From: Absidia repens
Taxonomy: Eukaryota; Mucoromycota; Mucoromycetes; Mucorales; Cunninghamellaceae
DNA: 64,000 nt
Assembly (NCBI GenBank): GCA_002105175.1
Contig: MCGE01000005.1
Location: 1,736,001-1,800,000, forward strand
Direction: 5' to 3'
Of this stretch, positions 23,231 to 33,300 are shown piece after piece. The notes under the pieces are model-generated. The model was not told where the DNA came from. It searched no databases and worked only from the letters and a program-made list of their open reading frames with translations. The translations under genes were made by a program, and so were the position numbers. Each line of letters starts with the position of its first letter. The first letter of the stretch is position 1.

Positions 23231-23394
23231 CTTAATAAAGGTTATCAAAACAAAATGTTATTTCGTAATGGAGGTTCGGTTGTGATATCTCTAGAAAACG
23301 TTAAAAAAGGAGCTGTAAGAACATCCTCCCGATGAAAATCCAAAACCCATAAACCCAAAAACCCGAATGAGAGGACACCCGACTGAGAGTTTTG

Positions 23395-23950
23395 GGGAAA
23401 CTTGAAACCCCGCCCACGTGAAATATTTTATTTTCTCTCTTCCCGGGTATTTTTTTTTCTGCTCTCTTTCTTTTTGATCACTTTATTTTTTCTTCATCAT
23501 TCAACTTGTATTAGGTTATTTTGGACCTAGAATTGTATCAGGACTAGTTTAGAAGGGTATTCAGCTCAGAGATTACAAGATGCATGGGGAAACCCTTTCA
23601 TTTTGGATGTAAGATCTGAGGGCACCATTCTGAGGGCACCATTAGTGGGCTTTTAGGGGCCTTCATTAGGATAGTTTAGTGCTAGCTTGTCCATAGCTTG
23701 TATCTTTTTCTGAATAAAATATGTCTCTTTTTACTTGTTTCAATGAAATATGTCTCATTAGCGTTTCTTCTGTTTTGGACATTAGATTCCTTTATTTTAC
23801 TAGCAATCAATCCCGTTTGAATAGTGCTTTGATCATTTGTTGTGTTTCAATAACCAATATCCTTCCAGTCTTTATTACGCCTTGGCTAGTATATTAAATT
23901 TAATTAATAAAATATTATGTCATATACAGCTATAATTTCTGTGGCGTTTG
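23395..23950 (+). repeat. Core-bearing repeat, copy facing B
   Basis: Starts near CCCCGCCCACGTG (23408-23420), a pyrimidine-rich run, GTATCAGGACTAGTTTAGAA, the core at 23571-23620, GAATAAAATATGTCTC near 23712, then GCAATCAATCCCGTTTGA and CCTTCCAGTCTTTATTACGC that match the inverse of copy A near 1740-1830. About 165 bp separate it from copy B in inverted orientation. The 20-bp motif GAGGGCACCATT is locally duplicated. Confidence 0.75.
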
Positions 23951-24499
23951 TGAAGGGATGGTTGATGAACAGTCTATATCATCTCATCGAATAGTATTTC
24001 TTGGAAGCATGTTTTAATGTACCTCCTACAGCTAGATTTACTACTCATCTAATATGCCAGTATGGCTCTTGCTATATTTTTAGCAATTTGATGTGACATA
24101 AATGATGCAACAACATCGATCATGGTAAAATGTACGTATACAAAAAACAAAAACAGCACTGACAAGTAAAAGGAAAACGCAAATGAGTAAAAAACATAAA
24201 ATGGGGTTTATTCAAAAGAAGAAGAAGAAAAAAAGATAGTAGAAATGGATATCATAATAATGTCGATAACTATAAAATGCAATAAAGATCATTTCAAATG
24301 ATTCTGAATGTTTTCATTGGGTAGTCCCCTTGGGCGATTGCGTACTGAGAGCATTCTTAGAAGGACTGCACTCGGAATGGGAGAGTGTGGCTAGTAGGAT
24401 ACAAAAAAGACTATGAAGGTAGATAAATGCATAAGGCATTGAAGAGGAAAATAATTATATAGCTGGCATTGTGTAAACTTCAGCTAAAGCTAAAGGCAC

Positions 24500-24502
<3 letters not shown>

Positions 24503-24585
<83 letters not shown>
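24503..24585. repeat. Poly(A) tract, 83 nt
   Basis: Uninterrupted run of 83 A residues, preceded by AAGGCACGGT and followed by GTGAGTTTTATT, located 240 bp downstream of the RING-protein stop codon (in the 3' direction of that minus-strand gene it is a T tract). No target duplication is evident around it. Confidence 0.9.
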
Positions 24586-24587
<2 letters not shown>

Positions 24588-24823
24588 GAGTTTTATTATA
24601 TATCATACAGAATAGGATAAAAAGAGAAGGAATGCCTAGTATATGGTGAAGAAGTGGAAGGAATACATGTATATGGAGGAGAGAGAAAGGGGAATAGTGT
24701 AAGACTACTACATCAAAGAAGATATATATATATATAGAAAGTATGGATACTAGAATGACTACACTAGGAGATGGGAAAAAATAATATACTAAAAGTCACT
24801 AACATCAACGGCAATCGCATCCA

Positions 24824-26317
24824 TCAGCCGGAGGATGGGGCTACAACGGCACCTCGACACACAGGACAAGAATTATGAGCTTCGACCAACCAGCGATCCA
24901 CACATTCGACATGAAAGACATGGCGACACTTGAGCACACGGACAGAATGTTTTGGCGCAAAGTCATCCAAGCATACGAGGCAACGTTCTGTATCCTGCAG
25001 CATGGTTTGTTTGGTCGTCTCGTCGGACCAGCTATAAATGGGTAAAGTGGCATCGATTGCTTGTTGTGTTGTGGTCATCGGGCGTGCAGGACCTAAGATA
25101 TTAGACAACCAAAGCATATCTTCATAGGTCGGATTGTCGGAAAGTAGTCGTGTAAAAGTTGGATGATGTCGACTGGACTGCTGTTGTTGCTGACGTTGAG
25201 AGCCACTCATGACATAAACTAACCAGCGTCCTCTATCCCCAAACACTGCGGCAGTTGACGATGACATTGATCGGGTAGAGGATGCTGATGATGCTGATGA
25301 TGACGATAACAGAGATTCACGATGTATTCGTTGCTGTTGCTGTTGTATTTGTATTGTTGCCTGGAGAGGAGGGTTCATACGGTTCGAATGTGTAGATAAC
25401 GGTATTGACTGCAAAGTGGCTAAAGAAGAGGAGGTGGATACCACGGAATGCGGTCTATGCAGACGAGGTCTTGATGGTATATGGGTTGGGATAGAAGGAT
25501 GCAAAGATGTTGTTCGAGTTTGAGCTGCTGGGGATGATTGAGTAGTACTAGTAGTAGAAGAAGAAGAAGAAGAAGAAGAATTGGGCGAATCAGTCGAGCT
25601 TGTACGGTACCCTACGATAACGATTGGCAACATTGTTTGATGCTGGCTCCTCCCTGTAGTAGTCCTTGGAGAGGAAGGCCGTTGCTGCTGGTCATTTAAC
25701 GGGGTTGGAGAAGCAGTATGGTGTTCCTGTTGTTGTTGTTGTTGTCGTTGTTGTTGTTGTTGTAATGGTGATTGAACTGGTATTTGCACATAACGGAAAA
25801 AGGAAGTACTGTCATAGAATTGAATACTAGTAGTTGAATTGTTGTTGTTGGAGTTGCCGTCGTCGTGTTGGGTTGAAGAAGAAAGTGAAGATAAGACTGC
25901 GGAGGTGACGAGGTCGGATATGATTTGTGAGATTTCGGAAGAGTTGGAGATGGCCGAAGTAGTAGAAGCAGCAGAACTATTTGATACATGTGGGTCAATG
26001 TTAAGAAATGGCAAAGAAGGAGGGGGAGGAAGTGGACCAGTGGCAGCAGTAGTAGCATGTGTTGCAGCCATGGTTTCATGTTGGATGGAGGAAGTCACGG
26101 AAGGCGCCACAGAAGTGTCTTGACGCGGCGGTAATGTTCTTGGTAAGCCAAAGCGTCTGTTCGGTTGAGTGTGCAATCGTCGGTTTGGATAAGTTTGTAA
26201 GCGTCTTGATAGCCGGCGAAAGAAGGACCTGGGGCGACTTGAATTCATGGAGGAGGAATGAAGAGTTCGGGTAGATGCATTATCCTGCCGTGATGTGGTT
26301 GAAGGTGTTTGACCCAT
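24824..26317 (-). CDS. RING-H2 finger E3 ubiquitin ligase, N-myristoylation-type N-terminus
   Basis: Single exon, 497 aa. The C-terminal RING-H2 reads CLVCLDDF..., then CRHVFHVECVDRWL and CPVC, with all eight ligands present and only ten residues after it; such domains recruit E2 enzymes. Residues 1-9 are MGQTPSTTS, matching the N-myristoylation rule (Gly2, Ser/Thr at 6), followed by an Arg-rich segment (RSFFRRLSRRL) that could bind acidic membrane lipids, so membrane attachment is predicted. The middle 350 residues are Ser/Thr/Gln-rich, disordered-looking. An in-frame upstream start at 26350 would bury the myristoyl site; I prefer the ATG at 26315-26317. No substrate can be inferred. Confidence 0.85.
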   Translation of the reverse strand: MGQTPSTTSRQDNASTRTLHSSSMNSSRPRSFFRRLSRRLQTYPNRRLHTQPNRRFGLPRTLPPRQDTSVAPSVTSSIQHETMAATHATTAATGPLPPPPSLPFLNIDPHVSNSSAASTTSAISNSSEISQIISDLVTSAVLSSLSSSTQHDDGNSNNNNSTTSIQFYDSTSFFRYVQIPVQSPLQQQQQRQQQQQQEHHTASPTPLNDQQQRPSSPRTTTGRSQHQTMLPIVIVGYRTSSTDSPNSSSSSSSSTTSTTQSSPAAQTRTTSLHPSIPTHIPSRPRLHRPHSVVSTSSSLATLQSIPLSTHSNRMNPPLQATIQIQQQQQRIHRESLLSSSSASSASSTRSMSSSTAAVFGDRGRWLVYVMSGSQRQQQQQSSRHHPTFTRLLSDNPTYEDMLWLSNILGPARPMTTTQQAIDATLPIYSWSDETTKQTMLQDTERCLVCLDDFAPKHSVRVLKCRHVFHVECVDRWLVEAHNSCPVCRGAVVAPSSG

Positions 26318-26615
26318 TATTGGAAGATAAACTATATATACATATATCAAAAGGGAGAGTATAAAACTAAAGAATAATAGAGAGAGAAAAAAAAAGGGGA
26401 AGGAAAGTAAAGATAAAAATAATAATAAAAAAGGTATGAAGGTATGACGGAGTCATTGCCAATTCCCCACTTTTTCCTTGTCAGCCTCCCCCCCCTAAAA
26501 ATGTCATTCTGCAACAGAAAACCCAAATAAAATATAAATAGTAAAAAACGAAAAACAAACTTTATTGACATAAAGATTAATAATATATATATTATACTAA
26601 CTATTATTTCATCAA
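26318..26615. other. Short spacer between two minus-strand genes
   Basis: About 300 bp of AT-rich sequence forming the RING-gene upstream region and the end of the coiled-coil gene. No gene seen. Confidence 0.5.
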
Positions 26616-27040
26616 TCATGATACTACTGATATGCTATCCTTGCCTGTCACCGAGTCAATGTCTTGATTGTCGTCAGAGCCCTGATGATTTTGTTCTTTC
26701 CCTTCACGTTGTTGTTGCTGTTGCTGTTGAGTGATCATCAGCTGTTGATTCAGTTCCATACAAGCATTTTCCCATTTTAGTTTTTCTTCCCAGATTTCCC
26801 TCAGTTTCTTGTAAGCCAGTCCAGAGAGCACTTCAAAATGATCCCGTGTGTCGTTCAGTGAAGCTTCCACTCGTTGACGTTGTTTCTTTTCTCCCGCTAA
26901 TTCCTTTTCCAACCTATCAATTATCGTCGCCTGCGAGCAAGTGGTGATAGTGGTAGCAGTAGTTGTTATTTCATTATCATCCACGCCTACCCCTGAATCC
27001 GATACTGGTGATGGAAATTGTGATCCCGATCCCGATACAG

Positions 27041-27072
<32 letters not shown>

Positions 27073-28283
27073 GAATCTTTCGATAAGGACAATAAAGGAA
27101 GTTGTTGTCGTGGTAGAAAGGACGTGATTTTAATCGCTGGAGGTTTCTGCTGTTTATCTTGTTCTATAGCCATCGTTTGTACCTGGACATGCCGCACTTT
27201 TTTTGTCGCCACCGTTCCCGTTGTCTGGTTGGTGTGTACCTGCTGTTGAAACGATACATCCAATGCCCGCACATGTTCATTCACCAATAACTGTGTCACC
27301 TTATCGCTTGGTTTTTCAACCCCCGCTAGGTTACACCTTTCTAACCGTTGCGCCAGACCAGCTTCAATCGCATCCATACTGTTCGTTGCTGATAGTAACA
27401 ATTGTGATAAATCCCGTTTTTGTTGATCATCCACCTCTTTTGTTGTTTCTTCCTGAGATTCGTTTTGTCCGCCTTCAAATGCTGCCATCTGATAATGGTT
27501 CCCTAGCTGTTGTTGCTGCTGCTGCTGTTTTCGTTTGCTGAATGTAGTAGGTCCGCTGGCCATGGTTGACAATGTGGTTGTAGTGTCTTGCCTATTTAAA
27601 GATTGCATTATCATGCGTCCATTTGATTTTGTCGTTGCTGCTGCTGTTACAGAAGCTGCTGGGCCTATTCCATTTGCACTGAGTTGACTCCGAATACTGG
27701 CAGACTGACGGAGTGATCCACTGTATAAGCTTGAATCCCTTTTTTTGTTTTGACCCATCTGCGGAAGCATAGGTGATGATGAGTGTTGCTGCTGTTGCTG
27801 CTGTTGATGATGATACTGAATGGTCGTCGGCTGTTGTTGCTGTTGTTGTGTTTTTGGTACTATTTCAATATAATTTTTACGGTTCATATTCGTGGATGAA
27901 TTTGCTATGGCGGAGAGACCCGATATCGCGTTGCTGAAGCTTGCTGTTTTGGCTGTAGGGACACGGTCGCTATTGCTGTTGCTATTACTTCGTCGATTGA
28001 TAAGTGTTCTTTTCGATTTTCGAAGTCTAAAAAAATTGGTGGATGAAGGTTCGACAGGATGAGAGGTCGTTATTTGTTGGTTGTTCCGTTGGAATTCTTC
28101 AGGACTTGTTGTCGACAGAAATTCGGCCAAAGCTTGAGTGCCAGTAGTCTTCTTCTTTCTTGTAGCACCTGGGCGAGTTGATTCAAGCACGCCAAGCTCA
28201 GCTAGTTCATCGTCAACTTCGTCGTCTTCATAGTAGCTTAAGATTCTGGCATCCTTCGGCTCAAATGAGTTTTTGTGAAGCAT
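26616..28283 (-). CDS. Glutamine-rich protein with C-terminal coiled coil, function unknown
   Basis: Single exon, 555 aa. Not recognised. The N-terminus (YYEDDEVDDELAELGVLE) is acidic and is followed by TQALAEFLSTTSPEEF, a short conserved-looking motif of the kind seen in several fungal proteins of unknown role. Then come poly-Gln and Ser-rich runs, and a C-terminal coiled coil (IIDRLEKELAGEKKQRQRVE, then HFEVLSGLAYKKLREIWEEK, ~residues 440-515). A cytoskeletal or scaffold role is possible but not shown. Start ATG at 28281-28283 (MLHKNSFEPK) is the first in frame after stops. Confidence 0.65.
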
Positions 28284-28681
28284 GATATTTTATTGTAAAA
28301 AAGAATAAATAAAAAGAAACAAAAAAAGTTGAAGGAGGAGAGGTGATAAAAAAAAATAAGGGGTAAAATACTAGACAAAGGAAATTTCAAACACCGCCTA
28401 AAAGACCTGCCGAGGGAGGGTGGAGTTTCGCAAGGAGGAATCATGTGTGTCTGCTGTAAGCTATAAGAATCATCAAAGATCAACATTAGGGTGCACAAAC
28501 AAAGTCAGTAAATAATACAAATAAAAAAAACAAGGAGAGGATAAAAAAAAAAGGAAGATCCATCCGAAGACTTTATTTTTGACAGGTAAACCCCCCAAAA
28601 AAAACAAGAGATCAGCTAAACTAAAGAGCAAACATACTGTAGCTACATATTATTTAATAACTGAAGTAGTATCCCATCCAT
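28284..28681. other. Spacer upstream of coiled-coil gene
   Basis: 398 bp between the coiled-coil gene start and the 3' end of the Cus2-like gene. AT-rich; no gene or repeat seen. Confidence 0.5.
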
Positions 28682-30446
28682 CTAATCATCACCGCCTTCT
28701 TCCAACCATTTCGCATAGCGTTCCAATCTTGCCTTTTCAGCTTCATCGTCATCTTGCACATCAGTACTTCCACTTTTTAAGTATTTTGTACGGCCATCAT
28801 AGAGTTCAGCACTGATTTGTTTGCCAGCAAAGAATCGATTGTTCATCAACTGATCAAAATATATACAGAAAACAATATGAATAAGGAGATTAGTCACGGT
28901 GTTGAGAAGAAAACATATAGCGACTTACTAAAATGCATGCATTGGCAGGCTTTTGCTCCATGAATCTTACAGATATCACACCGCCAGGAGATTTCTATTA
29001 AAATTAACGAATTAGTCCAACATGCCGTTTAAATCACATCTTTTCATAACTTACATCATACAAGATGACGTTGGTCACCTCGCCAAGTTTTTCACATTCT
29101 TCCCGGACGTCTTGTTTCAACTCTAACAGCAGTGTTGGGTCATCCTATATAATAACAACTAGTGAGTCCTTGCCTATCTTTTTTTCGTACGCTACGAAAC
29201 TTACATCAAGTTCTTGTTGTGTGTACATGTTTTTCAGAATAACAATCTTGGAGAACTTCTCACTTTTCTTTCCCTCTTCATCGTCCACCCAGTCCAGTTT
29301 TCTAAGACAAGAAAAGAAAAGGAATCATTAGTATGATCTTGTATTCATCTACCAATTGGTTGACGTTACCTATTCAGTTGATGTAATTTCTTCTTGATCT
29401 TGTTCTTTTGTGGTTGATGAGGTTTTTTCTTCTCTGTTGGTCCCTTTTCTTTAAACACAGCCTATAATAATAATAATAATAATAATAGTAATAATAGGAA
29501 GGATAAGGGTTTGACTCTTTTACTAAAAAAGAACATATTCCTTACTTACAGTTTGTACGTTGATCTTGGTGGACTTTTCCCCCGGTCGAAGTTCTGAATC
29601 ATCTAGCAGATCAATGGCCAATGCAATTGATTCCTCCTTAAAGTACGTTACTAAGGCATCGCCTTTTGACATACCATTTTCGTCCCTGTATAATTTGATT
29701 TTGGGTTCACCTGCAAAGACGCACAAAATATAATTCATTGGTTAGTTCATTTTTGAATATGCATGCTACGACACAATAGGCATCAAAGCTTACCAGTTTC
29801 TAAGTCTTCCATGATTACCCCGCATTTTGAAAACAGACGCTTCAGTTCATCCACAGTAACATCTGGAGGAACACCAGTAACATAGACTGATGTATTGACC
29901 ATCTTTGAAGGTTCCCGTTTGGGTTTCTTGTTAGCTTCTTCTTCCTATGACGATCAATACACATAATAATAAACATGAATCAGTAAGCCTTTTCTTGTGT
30001 AGTCCCTCCCCCTCGTCTATGTATTATAAATACTACCTCGGTATACGTGTAAACTCGTTTCTTCTTTTCTTGTGTCTTGACAACAGGTTCCTATGAGGTA
30101 AAGAAAATATCAAGTGGTATAAGTATCGACTGATTCGCTGCATGAGTCTGATCATATTCAGTATTATTTACCTCTTCATCAACGCCTTCCACAGCATAAG
30201 CGGATTGTTGCTTTGCAATCAGATCTTCGTTAAACTACAGGAAATGGAATACAACAAGGAGTAAGCTTGAGGTCAATGCTCTAATAAAAAAAAAATACAT
30301 ACCATAGGAAACCACGCGCTCAAATTGTCGTCGTATTCGTATGCTACACCATCATCCCCAGTGAAAGACCATTTTCCAGTTTGTTCGTTTAAAGTCATGC
30401 GTGGATCAGAGGCAAAATCAGGTTTCTTTGGCGTTTTTAGGTCCAT
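28682..30446 (-). CDS. CUS2: Cus2/Tat-SF1-like U2 snRNP splicing factor
   Basis: Ten exons: 30446-30303, 30234-30172, 30090-30037, 29944-29794, 29710-29550, 29461-29370, 29301-29205, 29144-29055, 28994-28929, 28849-28682; 361 aa. An N-terminal segment with tryptophans (LTLNEQTGKWSF-like: MTLNEQTGKWSF, YEYDDNLSAWFP) is followed by RRM1 (SVYVTGVPPDVTVDELKRLF, ~residues 105-195), a basic linker, and a second RRM of the UHM type (KIVILKNMYTQQEL ... NNRFFAGKQISAEL), whose R-F-F loop is the ligand-binding signature of U2AF-homology motifs. Family role: binds SF3b1 (Hsh155) and helps U2 snRNA folding and pre-spliceosome assembly in the nucleus. With nine introns it is the most intron-dense gene per length here. 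Divergent to the RBR ligase gene. Confidence 0.9.
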
Positions 30447-31179
30447 GATAATATAAACTAAGGATTTAGGATAAACGAATAAAGATAAAAAAGAAATGTC
30501 ATGTAAAAGCTGCCATTGTTTGTTTTTTTCATCCATGAATTCAAGCACCGATCCCCGCTGCGACATTTCTGCTATTTTACTTCAACCATAGCTATGGTAT
30601 ATAAATGCACTGCTGCTATCACTATGTGATAGTATATGGTATGCACATAAAAGTGATGGCAATATTCTTTTTTAGCCTTTAATGTGTATGACGTGCGTAC
30701 AAATATGCCAGCACAAAATACCACCACAGTATATGAAACTCCGCTGACTTTTCCCCTTCATGCGCCATGATCTTTTTCTTTCACGTTCCTCTTTCTTTTT
30801 CTTCACCTTTTTCTTTTCTTTTTTTTTTTTTTTTTTTCTTCCTTTACCTCTTTTTAACCTCACTTTTCTTTTCTTTTCCCAATCACATTATCAAGAAGAC
30901 TTGATATTACTGGTGGAAACTGCAAAAGGTAATGAAAACAATATGAAGAATAATTCGTTCGTCTTTGCCTTCAGAGTGAAAGACGAGACTAGACATCAGT
31001 CAAATGACAAAAAACATATACTAAAACCAAGCCAAACCTTACAAATATAATAACGCAAGCTGATCTATTTCTCTTCCTTTTTTTTTACCTATCATTAGTG
31101 AAATTCTCCTGGTTATTTTATTGGAATACCCAATCAGAAACTCAATTGATAACTATTCTCATTCCAAGTTGTCTGAACC
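30447..31179. promoter_or_regulatory. Divergent promoter region, CUS2-like and RBR ligase genes
   Basis: 733 bp between opposed start codons. Contains a strong polypyrimidine stretch (about 30775-30880, CTTTTTCTTTCACG... and T21) and AT-rich DNA. Regulatory role inferred from position; no specific factor site recognised. Confidence 0.45.
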
Positions 31180-33300
31180 ATGGGTGAACCGCAGCATCAC
31201 CAAGAAGAGGGACAAGATTGGTCTCCAGAACCTTCAACAGTAAGCACATTTCCAGCTATTACAGCAGCATCTACAACAACAGCTACAGAAGCAACAACCG
31301 CAATGAGTGGAAGCAGCCTACGACAGCAAGAACAGCACCCTCCTCTCCTAGTTCAGTCTTCAGAAGATCCCTTACGCGTGGAAGGTGTAACAAATCAACG
31401 TGAATATCCAACAACCTTCTTCCGCATTACATATGAACGTGGAGGTGAAGTACCGGCTGACCATTTTGCTGAAGAAATGACCATGCATGAAGATGATACT
31501 GATGACCACGACTCGCTAGCACTGTTTTCAGATGAAGATGACACGGATATGGATGACGAGAGTTATGGAACTGCAAATGAAATCACAGATGGGATTATTT
31601 ACTGGGCTGAACGATGTTCTATTTGCTTTGAAGCAACGATGGATATATCACTTGAACGTTGTCGCGATCAATATTGTCACGAATGCTTCCAAAGGTGAAT
31701 CAAAAGAAATAATAGATAAAAAAAAATGGAGTTTATTATTGCATCTAGGTAATAACTATTGCTCCTTGTTTCTTCCTTTTAGATATGTCACTGAATCTGT
31801 CATGGCGTCATGGGGTCTTGGTGTGACAACTCTAAAATGCCCTGTATGCTATGATCCTATTCCTCGAGACGAATGGTGTCACCTGGTCCCGCAATCGGTG
31901 GTCGATCATTACGACCGATTTAATCAACCTTTCAGAAGCTTTACAAGATGTTGTCCTCATTGCGAAGAAGAAACCAAACCATGCGATTATTCATTGAAGG
32001 TGATAGGTGTCAAGTAAGTAAAGTATATATATATAAATAAAAAGAAACCACTGTTAATATTTATCATTCGTCACCCTTACACACACACTCTCTAGTTATA
32101 TAGATCGTATTCGCGACTTGTTGCAATTATTGGCATTTGAATATTATGGCAAGACTCTTACAATTGACGAGGATATGAACGGCGGTAGTGATGACGATGA
32201 CGACGATGACGACGATGACGAAGACGACGACGATGACGAAGACGACGACGACGATGACGAAGAAAAGCAACGCCGTCAAATATATACAACAATACAGTCC
32301 GTGATCGTTCAATTGCCAGAGGAAGATATGATACCTGATTTGCTTCATATTTACCGAGACACTTTGAAGGTACTTTCCGCATTGAGAGAGGAATCTATCA
32401 CGAACAACAAAGCACAAACATCAGCAATATCAGAACTATGTCTTGCCATTTCATCTGCCTTCACACTGTTGGATATGGACTCCGAAACTTGGGAACAGAT
32501 GCAGTTTATCCACATTTCGTACTTCCCAAATACAATCTGGTAAGTAATTTGAATAAACCTGAAAAAAATCATGACACTAACTTACGCTTTATTTTTTTCT
32601 ATAATATGCTCTTCGTTGTTAAAGCAATCAGTGTCATCTGGAATTCTGTTTACAATGCGGAAACAAGGCTCATGGCAAATTAACATGCGAAGAAGGTATG
32701 GCTCAATTGATTGCAGCGGAACAATCCCAAGATAAGGAAGCAGTATCGATAGCTAAGTGGTGTCTGAAAAACAGGTAATCAATCTGTCCCAACACAATTT
32801 ATCTTGTGACATTAACTTTTTTTTTTTTTTGGTATACAATTTTTATAGCCGAAGTTGCCCAAACTGCTCCATTATGATTGACCGAAACGAAGGCTGTAAT
32901 CGAGTTGATTGCTCACTTTGTGGATATTGCTTTTGCTGGGCATGTCGACGTCAATGGTCGGAAGTATGCTGCTTCCAACCCGATCTATTATTTCCCTTTA
33001 TTTACAATTACTCACTTTCTTTTTTGTTTTTTGTTTTTTTGTTTAGAAATGTGGCTTCTACCAGTGTCAAGAAGTTGAGGATTCAAGCGCGGATACAACA
33101 ACAAACACTGAATTTAATAAGGATGATAAGGTAAAAAAAAAAAAAAAGATATTATGGTGTCTCTAAGGTATTAATAGTCTTGTTTTTTCTCTTAATCTTC
33201 ATTTTGAACATTTTGATAGCCTGAATTGGGTGTACCCGACGTATCATCCATTGAAGCAAGATTGGAAGCAGATACTCACGTGGTGCCCAGATATATGTAG
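31180..33300 (+). CDS. RBR-type (RING-IBR-RING) E3 ubiquitin ligase with split IBR
   Basis: Seven exons: 31180-31694, 31783-32013, 32096-32539, 32625-32774, 32849-32963, 33047-33130, 33220-33300; 539 aa. RING1: C146/C149, C161, C166-H-x-C169, C191-P-V-C194. IBR: first pair near C229/C232, then a ~165-residue insertion, then C397-x2-C400-x4-C405-x2-C408-x4-H413-x4-C418, exactly the second half of an IBR. RING2: C450-P-N-C453, catalytic-type C463 in NEGCNRVDC, then C468, C471, C474, C476, C479. RBR ligases take ubiquitin onto the RING2 cysteine before transfer. The insertion contains ~30 Asp/Glu (residues ~281-311) flanked by helical sequence. The N-terminal 130 residues are Thr/Gln/acid-rich. 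Substrate unknown. Confidence 0.88.

Larger units (their letters stand above)
21663..24823. other. 3.2-kb repeat-rich spacer
   Basis: Between the 3' ends of NDK (+) and the RING protein (-). Contains a T40 tract (22285-22324), a 50-bp tandem dimer (22471-22570), an inverted pair of core-bearing repeats (22640-23230 and 23395-23950) and an 83-nt poly(A) tract (24503-24585). No supportable gene. Confidence 0.65.
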
